64,000 nucleotides of DNA from an uncultured Selenomonadales bacterium (GTDB taxonomy: Bacteria > Bacillota > Negativicutes > Acidaminococcales > Acidaminococcaceae): assembly GCA_900314855.1 (NCBI GenBank), contig OMWZ01000005.1, positions 1-64,000 on the forward strand, in the 5' to 3' direction. Positions 26,128-35,658 of this stretch are shown in pieces (the stretch's first letter is position 1; every line of letters starts with the position of its first letter). Under the pieces are notes generated by a model. It worked only from the letters and a program-made list of their open reading frames with translations. It was not told the origin of the DNA and ran no database searches. The position numbers and the translations under genes were made by a program.

Positions 26128-27409
26128 GGCAAAACGGTTTATCGGGAAGAACAAGAGCTGCTCCTGCAGCATGACCGGCGTTTGGCGGGCCGTCACCTAT
26201 TGTCGGGGCGTGGTGGCCGTGTTCCACAGTCCCCGTGCCTGCGCCCACATCGCCCGGACCATGGACGTGAACAGCGCCTTTTCAACCCGTGCCGAAGGCC
26301 GGCGCGGCAAGACGGAGACGATCCCCCTCGTGTCGGTTCAGTTGAGCGAACGGGAATCCATTTTCGGCGGCGTGGACAAATTGCAGCAATGCCTCGCCTA
26401 TGTTGTCGACACGTATCATCCGGAGTGCATTGTTATCGCCAACTCCTGCGTGGCCGGTGTTATCGGTGACGACGTGGAAAGCGCCGCTAGGAAAGTGGAA
26501 ACGGCCTACGGCATTCCCGTCCTTACGGTGGGCACCTTCGGATTTTTGGACGGCGAATATTACGAAGGCTATCTGGAAATGGCGACGAAGCTTATGGACC
26601 GATTTTTCCGTCCCTGCCAGAAGGAGCCGGGAACGGCTATGCTCCTGGGGGACAGCGGCGGCCCTTGGGGTAGTTACGCCCGCGAGGTGACGCAGATCCT
26701 GGAACGGATCGGCATCCGTGTCATCGGACAATTCCCGGGCTTCATGCCTTTCCGGGAGTTGCCGGACCTGCCGCGGGCTCAAGCGGCCATTATCCTGGGC
26801 GGACGGCGTAAGCCGGCCGACGGCCTGCAGCGACTGGCCGCCACCCTGGAGGAACGGTTCGACGTTCCTTTCGTGCGGGACAGCTATCCCATCGGGGCGG
26901 CGGGAACCTTCCGTTGGATTCGCGACATGGGGCGGCTGTTTGGAAAAGAGGCGGCAGCACGGGATGTAGAAGCCGCCGAGCGGGAGCGGCTGCATCGGGC
27001 GCTGGAACGGTACCGTCCGTCGACGGAGGGAAAAACGGCCGTGCTCTGCCTCGGCCGCTGGCTCCGTTATTTCCAGCCCGATACGATTCTGGAAACGACG
27101 TCCCTGCTGGGCCTTCATGTCACGGGTATCTCCCTGCTGGACGGCTACACGCCGGCGGAACGGGAGAAAATGGAGCAGGCCGTGCGGAGCTGTACGACCC
27201 TGCCTCTGGTGGACCGGGAAACCGGGGCCCGTCTGGCCGGCGAAGCCGATATCGTACTGACAACCCACGAAATCCAGGGCCGGGGCCTGCGCCAGATTTT
27301 CCTGCCCATGCTGCCCCAGGCCGGTATCGGCGCCATGGTGCGCATGATGGAGGCCATATACCGTACGTTGTGCAGCCGGCAGGCGAGGGGAGGAATCCGT
27401 TATGTCTGA
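26117..27409 (+). CDS. Nitrogenase component 1-like subunit, first of two
   Basis: Member of the NifD/NifK/BchN/BchB/CfbD superfamily, 430 residues from ATG 26117, overlapping the reductase gene. The three cluster-type cysteine positions of the family are present: C15 or C17 (KSCSCSMTG), C42 (HSPRACAHI) and C111 (ANSCVAGVIGDD), the last in the classic position before the GDD motif. Extra cysteines are at 29, 92 and 104. I see no equivalent of the FeMo-cofactor Cys/His ligands in the C-terminal half. It should therefore hold a [4Fe-4S] or P-cluster-like centre at an interface with the next gene product and reduce an organic substrate. In this operon a tetrapyrrole is the natural candidate. Confidence 0.85.
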   Translation: MELKAKRFIGKNKSCSCSMTGVWRAVTYCRGVVAVFHSPRACAHIARTMDVNSAFSTRAEGRRGKTETIPLVSVQLSERESIFGGVDKLQQCLAYVVDTYHPECIVIANSCVAGVIGDDVESAARKVETAYGIPVLTVGTFGFLDGEYYEGYLEMATKLMDRFFRPCQKEPGTAMLLGDSGGPWGSYAREVTQILERIGIRVIGQFPGFMPFRELPDLPRAQAAIILGGRRKPADGLQRLAATLEERFDVPFVRDSYPIGAAGTFRWIRDMGRLFGKEAAARDVEAAERERLHRALERYRPSTEGKTAVLCLGRWLRYFQPDTILETTSLLGLHVTGISLLDGYTPAEREKMEQAVRSCTTLPLVDRETGARLAGEADIVLTTHEIQGRGLRQIFLPMLPQAGIGAMVRMMEAIYRTLCSRQARGGIRYV

Positions 27410-28694
27410 AACAACATGGCAGGATACGTGCAGCCGCAACGACACATGTGGCCTGACGGGCGCCGCGGCCTTTTTTTGCGGCATCCCCCGGTCAGAGGTC
27501 CTCGTGAACGGCCCCCTGTGGTGCTATTACTACGCCCTGCGTCATTTGGAACACGGCCAGAGCGGCGTGGCCCAACGCATGGCCGTGTCCCAGCCGGACA
27601 ACAACGCCATCGTCTTCGGCACGGAAAAATTTTTGCTGGAAACATTGGATCGGCTGCAAAGGGAAGAACACCGGCCGGATTTGATGCTCGTCGAAAATAG
27701 CTGCGCCCTGAGCCTCATCGGGGATGATTTGCAAGGCATCGTGCGCAAGGCCGGCTTGCCCTTTCCCATCGTGACCATGGATTCGGGCGGACTGGACGGC
27801 GGCTTCGCTGAGGGATATGCCAAGGCCTCCGTGGCGTTGCTGCGCCAGTCCCGCTGGCCGAAGCTGCCCGTGCGCCGCGGCACGGTCAACGTACTGGGCT
27901 TGACGCCTTTTTATTATAACGGCGCCGCCGACGCGGATGAAATCGTCCGCCTGCTGACGGCTGCCGGGTACGAGGTCAACGCCGTGCCGGGTTGTGGCAG
28001 CGACGTGGCTGCCCTGGCAAAACTTCCCCAGGCCGAATACAATCTGGTCGTGCAGCCGGAATTAGGCCTGCCCCTGGCCAAGGCACTGGAAGAAGCGTAC
28101 GGGACACCCTACACTGTTCCGGGCATGCCCTACGGTCTCGACGGTACCCTGGCCTGGCTGGACCGCATCGGGCAGGTGTTGCCGGGACAGATGGACGCCG
28201 TTCGTCGGGAAGGGAACGCTGCACGGGACGAATTGGCCGTGTGGGAGAACGAACTCAGCCTGAACTGGGGCGCCTTGTGGTTTGACGAAATCTTCGTCGC
28301 GGCTCCGGGCACGACGGCCGTCTGCCTGGCCGATGCCGTGCGGACGGAATGGATCGACACGGGCCGCATGACCGTCTATTGCCAGAATGATGTCACGACA
28401 ACGGCGGGACTGACGTCCCACGAGGCGGACGCTGTCCTGACGGCCGGCAAGGACAGCGGGCAGGCGGCGCGAATCCTGCGTGGCCTGCACGGGGCCCTGC
28501 TCCTGGCCAGTAGCAACGAAAGCGCTTTCGTACAGCGGGATCGTCAGGCCGTGGCGGTCCGCAACATCGCGGTCCCTGTCAAAGATGAAGCCCTGCTGAT
28601 CCGGCAGCCTTTTTGCGGCCTCCGAGGCGCGGCATTTATGGCGCAGCGCCTGTGGAACGCCTACATCGGACTGAAACTGGCGGACGGGAAGTGA
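27402..28694 (+). CDS. Nitrogenase component 1-like subunit, second of two
   Basis: The partner subunit, also 430 residues and starting 8 bases inside the previous gene. Family cysteines: C16 (DTCGLTGAA), C41 (NGPLWCYYY) and C101 (VENSCALSLIGDD), with C10 and C26 in addition. The spacing follows NifD more closely than its partner does. The Rossmann-like repeats (VNVLGLTPFYYNG, GYEVNAVPGCGSD, YNLVVQPELG) are clear. Two distinct subunits imply a heterotetramer like BchNB or NifDK, unlike the CfbD homodimer of F430 synthesis. The substrate is unknown. It ends 7 bases before a binding lipoprotein gene, so synthesis is tied to the transport genes. Confidence 0.85.
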   Translation: MSETTWQDTCSRNDTCGLTGAAAFFCGIPRSEVLVNGPLWCYYYALRHLEHGQSGVAQRMAVSQPDNNAIVFGTEKFLLETLDRLQREEHRPDLMLVENSCALSLIGDDLQGIVRKAGLPFPIVTMDSGGLDGGFAEGYAKASVALLRQSRWPKLPVRRGTVNVLGLTPFYYNGAADADEIVRLLTAAGYEVNAVPGCGSDVAALAKLPQAEYNLVVQPELGLPLAKALEEAYGTPYTVPGMPYGLDGTLAWLDRIGQVLPGQMDAVRREGNAARDELAVWENELSLNWGALWFDEIFVAAPGTTAVCLADAVRTEWIDTGRMTVYCQNDVTTTAGLTSHEADAVLTAGKDSGQAARILRGLHGALLLASSNESAFVQRDRQAVAVRNIAVPVKDEALLIRQPFCGLRGAAFMAQRLWNAYIGLKLADGK

Positions 28695-28701
28695 GAATAT
28701 C

Positions 28702-29718
28702 ATGACAGAAAATCGACAAAGGATACGAATCGTCGTCCGCCTCTTCCTGGCCTTCGCCGCCCTGAGCGGTTTCTTGCTGGCCAGTGCCTGTGGAACGAAG
28801 GGAGGCTCCGGCGGGGAGGAAACGGCCGGCGGCGGGAAAACGGGAGGCTATACTGTGACGGATGTCCGTGGCCGTACCGTGCATTTGGCAGGCAAACCGC
28901 AGCGCATCGTGTCCCTTACGTACGGAACCGACGAAATCCTGCTGGCCGTGACGGGGGAACAGCGAATCGCCGCTTTCAGCCGCTGGGCCGGTGAACCGGG
29001 CATTACCTTCATTACGAAAGAGGAAGCGGACCGTGTCGGCAAGCTGCACAGCCTTGCCTCCGAAGAAATCCTGCGCCACCGACCGGACCTCATCGTTGCG
29101 TCCGTGGCGACGGCGCCGGAATTGGTTAAAACACTGGAGCAGATGAACGTGCCGGTCTATCTCGCCGGTTCGCCCGATACGTACGACGAAATGAAAGCCA
29201 AGGTCACGGGCGTGGCTGACGCCGTCGGCGAACCAGAACGGGGGCGGGCCGTGACGGACCGTATGGACCGTGATATGGCGGCGTTGGAACAGCGCCTGTC
29301 GCGCCTACCGAAGGAACGGGAGCGGACGGCCGTTGCCTTCAACTTCGTCGGAGCCATGGGCTACAGAGACGGCCTCATCGACCATATGCTGCGTCTGGCG
29401 CACATCCGGAACGGGGCGGCCCTGGGAGGTCTGAACGCGCGGGGCCAGACCCTGTCCAAGGAGCAGGTCGTGGCCGTCAATCCCGACGTCTTTCTGCTGC
29501 CGACGTGGAACTACGACAAGAAACAAGATGTCGAGGCCTACGCGGCGCAAATCGCCTCGGACCCGGCCTATCGGACCGTAAAGGCCGTGCAGTCGCACCG
29601 GTTGCTTTTCGTGTCCGACCGGTACCGGTACGTCGCTTCCCAGTACCTGCCGGAGGCCGTGGAAGCATTTGCCCGTGCCGTCTACCCGGAATTATTCACA
29701 CAGGAGGGATTGCAATGA
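28702..29718 (+). CDS. Substrate-binding lipoprotein of a cobalamin/haem/siderophore-type ABC importer (first)
   Basis: A BtuF/FepB-type (Peripla_BP_2) protein of 338 residues. A signal segment with lipobox LLASAC places the lipidated Cys near residue 30. After a Gly-rich spacer the mature domain starts YTVTDVRGRTVHLAGKPQRIVSL, the usual opening of this family. It continues with LASEEILRHRPDLIVAS and PDVFLLPTWNYD. It delivers ligand in the periplasm to the permease whose gene overlaps its stop codon (ATGA). A second binding protein of the same family lies 6 kb downstream in the operon, so there may be two ligands or two affinity ranges. Confidence 0.9.
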   Translation: MTENRQRIRIVVRLFLAFAALSGFLLASACGTKGGSGGEETAGGGKTGGYTVTDVRGRTVHLAGKPQRIVSLTYGTDEILLAVTGEQRIAAFSRWAGEPGITFITKEEADRVGKLHSLASEEILRHRPDLIVASVATAPELVKTLEQMNVPVYLAGSPDTYDEMKAKVTGVADAVGEPERGRAVTDRMDRDMAALEQRLSRLPKERERTAVAFNFVGAMGYRDGLIDHMLRLAHIRNGAALGGLNARGQTLSKEQVVAVNPDVFLLPTWNYDKKQDVEAYAAQIASDPAYRTVKAVQSHRLLFVSDRYRYVASQYLPEAVEAFARAVYPELFTQEGLQ

Positions 29719-30752
29719 CTTGGCGACGCAGACGGGCCGTGACGGTCCTTTTCTTTGCGGCTGTCCTGCTGGCCGTGGCGTCTTTGTCCCTGACCATCGG
29801 ACAAATCGCCGTCCCCATTCCGGATGTTCTGGCTATTACGGCGCGGCGTCTCGGTTTTCCCCTCGCGTCGGCAGAGAACGTGTCGGCCATGCAGGAGGCC
29901 GTCGTATGGCAGATCCGCATGCCCCGCACTCTTGTCGGCCTGCTTGTCGGGGCCGCCCTGGGGATTTCCGGGGCGGTCATGCAGGGCATCTTTGCCAATC
30001 CCCTGGCTGACCCGGGCATCATCGGCGTGTCGGCTGGTGCTTCGGCTGGGGCGGTCCTGTGCATCGCCCTCGGCCTTTCGACGGTGAACCTGTTCTTTAT
30101 GCCAACTTTCGCTTTCGCCGGGAGTCTCTTCGCCGTCGCACTGACTATTTTCCTGGCCCTGCGCCGGGGTAAGGTTCCCGTCATGCCCCTGCTTCTGGCC
30201 GGCGTGGCCGTCGGCATGTTCCTGGGCGCCGTCACGTCGGGTCTATTGACCTTCATGAACGAACAAAAGGTGCAGGAATACCTGTTCTGGATCGTCGGCG
30301 GACTGGACTACCGCCGCTGGGAACACGTGTATATGGCGGCAGGCCCTATTTTGGCGGGAGCCGTCGTCATGGTCCTGCTGGCGCGGCAACTCAATATCCT
30401 GGCCTTGGGCGAGCAGGAAGCGCGGGCCGTGGGCATGCGGGTCCTGCCCCTGCGGATGGGACTCCTGCTGCTGGCGTCCCTGACGACGGCCAATTCGGTC
30501 TGCGTCAGCGGCAACGTCGGCTTCGTCGGTCTCGTCATGCCGCACATGATGCGGCTCCTCGTCGGTCCGGACCACCGGATCCTGCTGCCGGCCAGTGCCC
30601 TGGGCGGTGCGTCGTTCCTTGTCTTGTGCGATGTCCTGGGCCGCGTCATCATGCCCCCGGCGGAGCTTCGCGTCGGGGTCATGACGGCCTTGATCGGAAC
30701 TCCCTATTTCCTCTTCCTGCTCCGCCGCATGCGACGGAACGATTCCCTGTGA
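29715..30752 (+). CDS. FecCD/BtuC-family ABC importer permease
   Basis: Inner-membrane permease of 345 residues with about ten hydrophobic segments. Family marks include RMPRTLVGLLVGAALGISGA, MQGIFANPLADPGIIGVSAG, YLFWIVGGLD and GNVGFVGLVMPHMMRLLVG. ATG 29715 overlaps the preceding stop as ATGA and has a GGAGGG site 7 bases upstream. The matching ATPase is encoded at the far end of the operon (39807), with chelatase and amidohydrolase genes between. This interleaving suggests that import and processing form one functional unit. FecCD permeases carry cobalamin, haem or ferric siderophores; the context favours a tetrapyrrole. Confidence 0.93.
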   Translation: MTWRRRRAVTVLFFAAVLLAVASLSLTIGQIAVPIPDVLAITARRLGFPLASAENVSAMQEAVVWQIRMPRTLVGLLVGAALGISGAVMQGIFANPLADPGIIGVSAGASAGAVLCIALGLSTVNLFFMPTFAFAGSLFAVALTIFLALRRGKVPVMPLLLAGVAVGMFLGAVTSGLLTFMNEQKVQEYLFWIVGGLDYRRWEHVYMAAGPILAGAVVMVLLARQLNILALGEQEARAVGMRVLPLRMGLLLLASLTTANSVCVSGNVGFVGLVMPHMMRLLVGPDHRILLPASALGGASFLVLCDVLGRVIMPPAELRVGVMTALIGTPYFLFLLRRMRRNDSL

Positions 30753-30786
30753 CGCAGGAAAGACGGTTCGTAAAGGAGGAAATGAA

Positions 30787-33700
30787 ATGGAAAAAGTCTT
30801 GTTTTTAACGAATGTCATCCGCCGCTTGGCGATGATGCAGGAAACTTTGGGGACGTTGTCGGGTACTCCTAGCGCCATGGCGCATCCTGGCGAATGCCGT
30901 TGGATCACGGAGTCCACGGAGTGGAATGCCGAATGGGTCCGCACGTTGGAGGACAGTGGCCTGGTTCTGGTGAAATGGATGGGAACAGGCCTCGACACGC
31001 CCTTTTTGAACAAACTCCTCGATGCCTTGCAGCGGCGGGGCCTTCCCTACTACATCGACGCTGCCGGCAGTGACAGGCCGGAACTGGCCCAAGGACTTTC
31101 CGACGCCCAGGTCAGGGACATCCGCCAGTATTTTGTGCACGGCGGCCGGGACAATTACACGCTGCTTTGGCGCTACGCCGACGCCTTTCTGGACGGCCAG
31201 GGCGACACCGTTCCCAAGGCACGGCCCCTGGTCTGGTATGGCATTTACCATCCCGATGAGGCCGAGCCTTTCGCCACGTTGGAAGCGTACGGAAAAAAAC
31301 ATCTCCGTGCCGGCCGGCCGACGCTGGCCATCTTGTTTTACCGCGACGAATGGGTGTGGAAGGACCTGGCGTACCAGACGGCCCTGATCCGTGAAATCGA
31401 AGGCCGGGGGCTGAACGCCGTTTGCGTCTTTACGAACGGCATGCCGTCGGAAGAGGCGGGCATGCCCAGCCTGCGGGAGGTGTTCCGGCGCTGTTTTTTC
31501 CAGGACGGCGTGCCTGCCGTCGATGTCGTCTTGAATACCATGAAGTTTTCCTTGACGAGCAGCGGGCCCCTGACCATCGACTTTTTGAAATGTCAAGGCA
31601 TCCCCGTGCTGGCAGCCTACACGGTTATGACGCCCTACGAGGAATGGAAGGATTCCTTCGAGGGCATGAATGCGATGGAAGTGTCTATCAGCGTGTCCCT
31701 GCCGGAGTTCGACGGGACCGTGCACGGCGTTCCCGTGGCCTACCGGCACCAGCTGGAAAACGGGGACATCCGCTACCTGCCCATTCCCGAGCGGGTGACG
31801 CGCATGGTTGCCAAGGCGGAAAAGTGGGCCCGACTGCGCCACAAGGAGAACAAAGACAAGAAAATCGTCATCCTGTTCCACAACTATCCGCCGAAAAACT
31901 CCAACATCGGCAGCGCCGTGGCCCTGGACACCATGGAAAGTGTGCGGCGTCTGCTGGCAGCTATGCGCGATCGGGGTTACAAGGTCGACTTCGTTCCCCG
32001 CGATACGAAGGAGTTCATTTCCCTCCTGACGGCCTGCGCCACGAACGACCGGTCCCTCCTGACAGACGACCAGATCGCCCGGGCGCCGAAGGTGTCCGCC
32101 AAGGAATACGGCGCCTTGTATGAAACCCTAGAGCCCTCCGTGCAAGTGCAGATGGAAAAGGACTGGGGACCGGCACCAGGCACGGTCATGGCCTGTGACG
32201 GCGGCCTGCTGGTGCCGGGCATCGAAGACGGCAACATCTTTATTACGGTCCAGCCGCCCCGCGGGTTCGGCGAGGATCCGGAAAAAATCTACCACGATCC
32301 TTTTGTGGCGCCGACCCATCACTATCTGGCTTTTTACCGGTGGCTGCGCGACGGCTGGAAGGCCGATGCCGTTGCCCATATCGGCACGCACGGTTCCCTG
32401 GAATGGCTGCCGGGCAAAAACGCGGGCCTGGGACCGACGTGCTATCCTGACATTGCTTTGGATGATTTACCCGACGTCTATCCCTATTTGATTTCCATTA
32501 CGGGCGAGGGCATCCAGGCGAAGCGGCGCGGCAGCGCCTGCCTGATTGAACATTTGCCGGCTCCGCAGATGCAGGCAGGGTTGTACGACGAATTAGCCGA
32601 ACTGGAAAAAGTCATGGACGAGTACGTCCATTTCGCCCGGACGCAGCCGGAAAACCTGGCCGCCCTGGAGAACATGGTGCGGGAAAAGGTAGCCCAGGCG
32701 AATTTGGCGAACGAAGTCCCGTATGAGGAAGGGCAGCCTTTCGGCGAGTACGTGGCGGCTTTGCACCATTATTTGACCGATTTGAAAGACATGCAAGTCC
32801 ATACGGGACTTCATATCCTGGGACAGGCACCGGAAGGGGAGGAACTGCGGGAAACGCTGCTTCTCCTGACCCGCCTTGCCAACGGCACCGTGCCAAGCCT
32901 GCTGGAACTGCTGGCCGGTACGTACGGCCTGGCTTATCACACGCTGACGGAGCAGAGTACGGTTTGGTACGAACCGCTGCAGCTTTCCTACGGCATGCTG
33001 CTGGACCGCATCCAGGACCAGGCCAGGGAAATCATAGCGACCCTGGCCGGCGGAGGCTTTACGGATCAAGCTGTCGAAGAGGTCCTGATGGATGACAGCA
33101 TTCGCCGGGAACCGCAGTCGTTCCGCGACGGGCTCCGGCAAGTCTGCGCGTATTTGTGCCACACAGTCGCCCCAAATCTGGCGAAAACGACCCAGGAAAT
33201 GGCAAACCTGCTCGACGCCTGGGACGGACGGTACATCGAGCCGGGACCGTCGGGATCGCCGTCCAGTGGCGGGGCGGACCTGCTGCCGACGGGGCGGAAC
33301 TTTTACGGCATCGATCACCGGGCTTTGCCGACGCCGGCGGCGTGGAAATTGGGCATGGCCCTGGGGGACCAAGCCGTGGAACGGTTCATCGCCGAAGAAG
33401 GGCGGTATCCGGAAAGCGTGGGTATTGTCCTCTGGTCCGGGGCCAACATGCGCAGCCACGGGCAGTGCATCGCCGAATTCCTGTACCTGATGGGCATCCG
33501 CCCGGTCTGGCAGAGCGGCAGCATGCGCGTCTGCGGCCTCGAAGCCATTCCCTTGTCGGAATTGAAGCGGCCCCGCATCGACGTGACGGGCCGCATCAGC
33601 GGATTGTTCCGCGATACCATGCCGGCCCCTGTGGCGTGGCTGGATAAGGCGGTCCTGCTGGCGGCCGGCCTGGACGAAGACGACGAGCAGAACTACGTGC

Positions 33701-34509
33701 GGAAGCATGTCCGTGCCGACAGCGCCGGCCTGGAACGGGAGGGGATGGCGCAGCCCGAAGCTTGGCGGCAGGCGGCGTTCCGTATCTTCGGCGATGCCCG
33801 GGGAACGTACGGTGCCGGCGTGGCAGCCCTGCTGGAGGCCAAAAACTGGGAGAGTATCGACGACTTGGCCGACGTCTACGTCCGCTGGGGCGGTCACGCC
33901 TACGGCGGCAAGACGAAGGGCGCCTTTTTGCCGCAACTGTTCCGCAAACGCATGGCCAGCCTCGACCTGACGATTAAAAACGAAGACAATCACGAAACGA
34001 ATCTATTGTCCAGCGACGATTACAATGCCTACCACGGCGGCATGATTGCCGCCGTCCGCAGTATCCGGGGCAAGGCTCCCCGCTCTTATTGCGGCGATAG
34101 CACGGACCGGTCCCGCGTGGCCCTGCACAGTGTGCAGGAGCAGACAAAGCGTATTTTCCGCAGCGAAGCTATCAACCCGAAATTTCTGGAAGGCATGAAG
34201 AAACACGGCTACAAAGGCGCGGCGGACCTGGCGAACTATGTGGCGCATAGTTTCCAGTGGGACGCGACAAGCGCCGTCATGGAAGACTGGATGTACGAAG
34301 CGTACGCCCAAAAATATGCCTTGGACCGGGATATGCAGGCGTGGATGAAGGACGTCAATCCCTGGGCCCTGCAGCGCATTGCCGCCACCTTGCTTGAAGC
34401 GCAACAGCGGCAGTTGTGGCATGCCGACGCGGAGACGTTGGATGCTTTGCGGAAACTCTACCTGGACATGGAAGGGGATCTGGAGGAAAGGGCGGATTGC
34501 CGTGGGTAA
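30787..34509 (+). CDS. CobN/BchH-family large chelatase subunit-like protein
   Basis: A 1240-residue member of the CobN/ChlH family, whose members bind the porphyrin or corrin and the metal. The signature HIGTHGSLEWLPGKNAG is at residues 531-547, with H531 and H535 as likely ligands. GEGIQAKRRGSACLIEHLP follows, and the C-terminal half has LWSGANMRSHGQCIAEFLYLMG and the closing VRWGGHAYGG. It uses ATP hydrolysis by the ChlI/ChlD partner encoded in the same operon. Co2+ or Mg2+ insertion is the textbook role. CobN-like proteins of gut anaerobes have also been linked to metal removal from haem (HmuS). Neighbouring transport and reductase genes fit uptake and conversion of a finished metallo-tetrapyrrole better than a full biosynthetic pathway, of which no other gene is present. 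Confidence 0.9.
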   Translation: MEKVLFLTNVIRRLAMMQETLGTLSGTPSAMAHPGECRWITESTEWNAEWVRTLEDSGLVLVKWMGTGLDTPFLNKLLDALQRRGLPYYIDAAGSDRPELAQGLSDAQVRDIRQYFVHGGRDNYTLLWRYADAFLDGQGDTVPKARPLVWYGIYHPDEAEPFATLEAYGKKHLRAGRPTLAILFYRDEWVWKDLAYQTALIREIEGRGLNAVCVFTNGMPSEEAGMPSLREVFRRCFFQDGVPAVDVVLNTMKFSLTSSGPLTIDFLKCQGIPVLAAYTVMTPYEEWKDSFEGMNAMEVSISVSLPEFDGTVHGVPVAYRHQLENGDIRYLPIPERVTRMVAKAEKWARLRHKENKDKKIVILFHNYPPKNSNIGSAVALDTMESVRRLLAAMRDRGYKVDFVPRDTKEFISLLTACATNDRSLLTDDQIARAPKVSAKEYGALYETLEPSVQVQMEKDWGPAPGTVMACDGGLLVPGIEDGNIFITVQPPRGFGEDPEKIYHDPFVAPTHHYLAFYRWLRDGWKADAVAHIGTHGSLEWLPGKNAGLGPTCYPDIALDDLPDVYPYLISITGEGIQAKRRGSACLIEHLPAPQMQAGLYDELAELEKVMDEYVHFARTQPENLAALENMVREKVAQANLANEVPYEEGQPFGEYVAALHHYLTDLKDMQVHTGLHILGQAPEGEELRETLLLLTRLANGTVPSLLELLAGTYGLAYHTLTEQSTVWYEPLQLSYGMLLDRIQDQAREIIATLAGGGFTDQAVEEVLMDDSIRREPQSFRDGLRQVCAYLCHTVAPNLAKTTQEMANLLDAWDGRYIEPGPSGSPSSGGADLLPTGRNFYGIDHRALPTPAAWKLGMALGDQAVERFIAEEGRYPESVGIVLWSGANMRSHGQCIAEFLYLMGIRPVWQSGSMRVCGLEAIPLSELKRPRIDVTGRISGLFRDTMPAPVAWLDKAVLLAAGLDEDDEQNYVRKHVRADSAGLEREGMAQPEAWRQAAFRIFGDARGTYGAGVAALLEAKNWESIDDLADVYVRWGGHAYGGKTKGAFLPQLFRKRMASLDLTIKNEDNHETNLLSSDDYNAYHGGMIAAVRSIRGKAPRSYCGDSTDRSRVALHSVQEQTKRIFRSEAINPKFLEGMKKHGYKGAADLANYVAHSFQWDATSAVMEDWMYEAYAQKYALDRDMQAWMKDVNPWALQRIAATLLEAQQRQLWHADAETLDALRKLYLDMEGDLEERADCRG

Positions 34510-34522
34510 AGGAGGCAAACGG

Positions 34523-35641
34523 GTGAAATTATACGAGTTGACGACGGGAGACCCGGTTTACCGTTATGACAAGAGTATCGTCGTCTTTTTGCAAGGGCAC
34601 CGGAAGGTGCTCAGTACGTCGGTATACAATGGCGGGTATCACGAAGATTTCACCGCTGTGTACAATCATGATGCCAAAGGGGCGCCGGGTATGCCTTGCG
34701 AAGTACTGGCCGATACTTACACGGAACACATGCGTTTGCTTTCCCGGCGCCTCGGTCTGGCCCCGGACAAAGTGACTGGCATGGTCACGGCGGCGGATAT
34801 GGAAAACGTGGCCATCGAGTCCCGGTCGTACAAGGAACTGACCGTGACGGCTATCGTCACGGGCGGCATCGAGACCAACGGCGGACGGGTCGGGGATCCG
34901 GCCGACTATTATGCCCCGCGGGAAAAGCAAGGCCGGCCCGGTACAATTAATATCATTCTCGTACTGGACACGGATTTACCTGCGGGAACGCTGGCACGGG
35001 CCCTTGTCACCTGTACGGAAGCCAAGACGGCGGCCCTCCAGGAACTGATGGCTGGCAGCAACTATTCCACAGGTCTTGCCACGGGGTCCGGAACGGACCA
35101 GACTATTCTGGTGGCTAACACCGACTCGTCGCTCTATCTGGAAGGAGCGGGCAAACATGCAAAGATGGGCGAACTCATCGGATGCGTCGTCAAAGCAGCC
35201 GTGACCAGGGCCTTGGCACGGCAGTCCCATTTGACGCCTGTGCGGCAGCACGACGTCTTCCGGCGCTGGAAACGCTTCGGCGTGACCCCAGAGACCTTGT
35301 GGCAGGCATACGGGGAGGAGGCCGCGGCGCCGGTCTGGAAGCCGCTCTTTCTCGAGACGGCGGAAACACTGGCGCGGGAGCCGGACATGGTGACGGAAAC
35401 GTCCTTGTATATCCATCTCCTCGACCAGTTTCTGTGGGGCTTGCTGGATGCCGGCGAGGTCCTGCCCGCGGCGCAGCGTGTCCTGGTGGCCCTGGCTACT
35501 CCGTGCGGTGGCGTACGGCCCTGCCTAGACGACGTGTCGGTCCCTGCCATGGCTGAAGCCTGGTCCCGCCTGTTCCTGCGGCGGGTTTGCCGGCGGCTGG
35601 ACAGTGTAGTCGCAGCGAAAACACCGGAACAGGAATCGTAA
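34523..35641 (+). CDS. CbiZ-family adenosylcobinamide amidohydrolase with C-terminal extension
   Basis: CbiZ removes the aminopropanol side chain of adenosylcobinamide to give adenosylcobyric acid in corrinoid salvage. The family core is clear: LSTSVYNGGYHEDFTAVYNH, ETNGGRVGDPADYY, GTINIILVLDTD, ARALVTCTEAKTAALQEL and STGLATGSGTDQTILVAN. The start is GTG 34523 after AAAGGAGG. It has 372 residues, against about 220-240 for a bare CbiZ. The extra C-terminal helical region (about residues 245-372) has no match I recognise. Its presence argues that the imported ligand is, or resembles, a corrinoid with amidated side chains. It lies 13 bases after the CobN-like gene. Confidence 0.82.
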   Translation: MKLYELTTGDPVYRYDKSIVVFLQGHRKVLSTSVYNGGYHEDFTAVYNHDAKGAPGMPCEVLADTYTEHMRLLSRRLGLAPDKVTGMVTAADMENVAIESRSYKELTVTAIVTGGIETNGGRVGDPADYYAPREKQGRPGTINIILVLDTDLPAGTLARALVTCTEAKTAALQELMAGSNYSTGLATGSGTDQTILVANTDSSLYLEGAGKHAKMGELIGCVVKAAVTRALARQSHLTPVRQHDVFRRWKRFGVTPETLWQAYGEEAAAPVWKPLFLETAETLAREPDMVTETSLYIHLLDQFLWGLLDAGEVLPAAQRVLVALATPCGGVRPCLDDVSVPAMAEAWSRLFLRRVCRRLDSVVAAKTPEQES

Positions 35642-35658
35642 GGGAAGATGGTGGGACT

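Noticed and set aside
25321-28694. Nitrogen fixation genes (nifHDK)
   Set aside because: The component-1-like proteins lack cofactor ligands, and no nifE, nifN, nifB or related gene is present. The neighbours are tetrapyrrole and transport genes.
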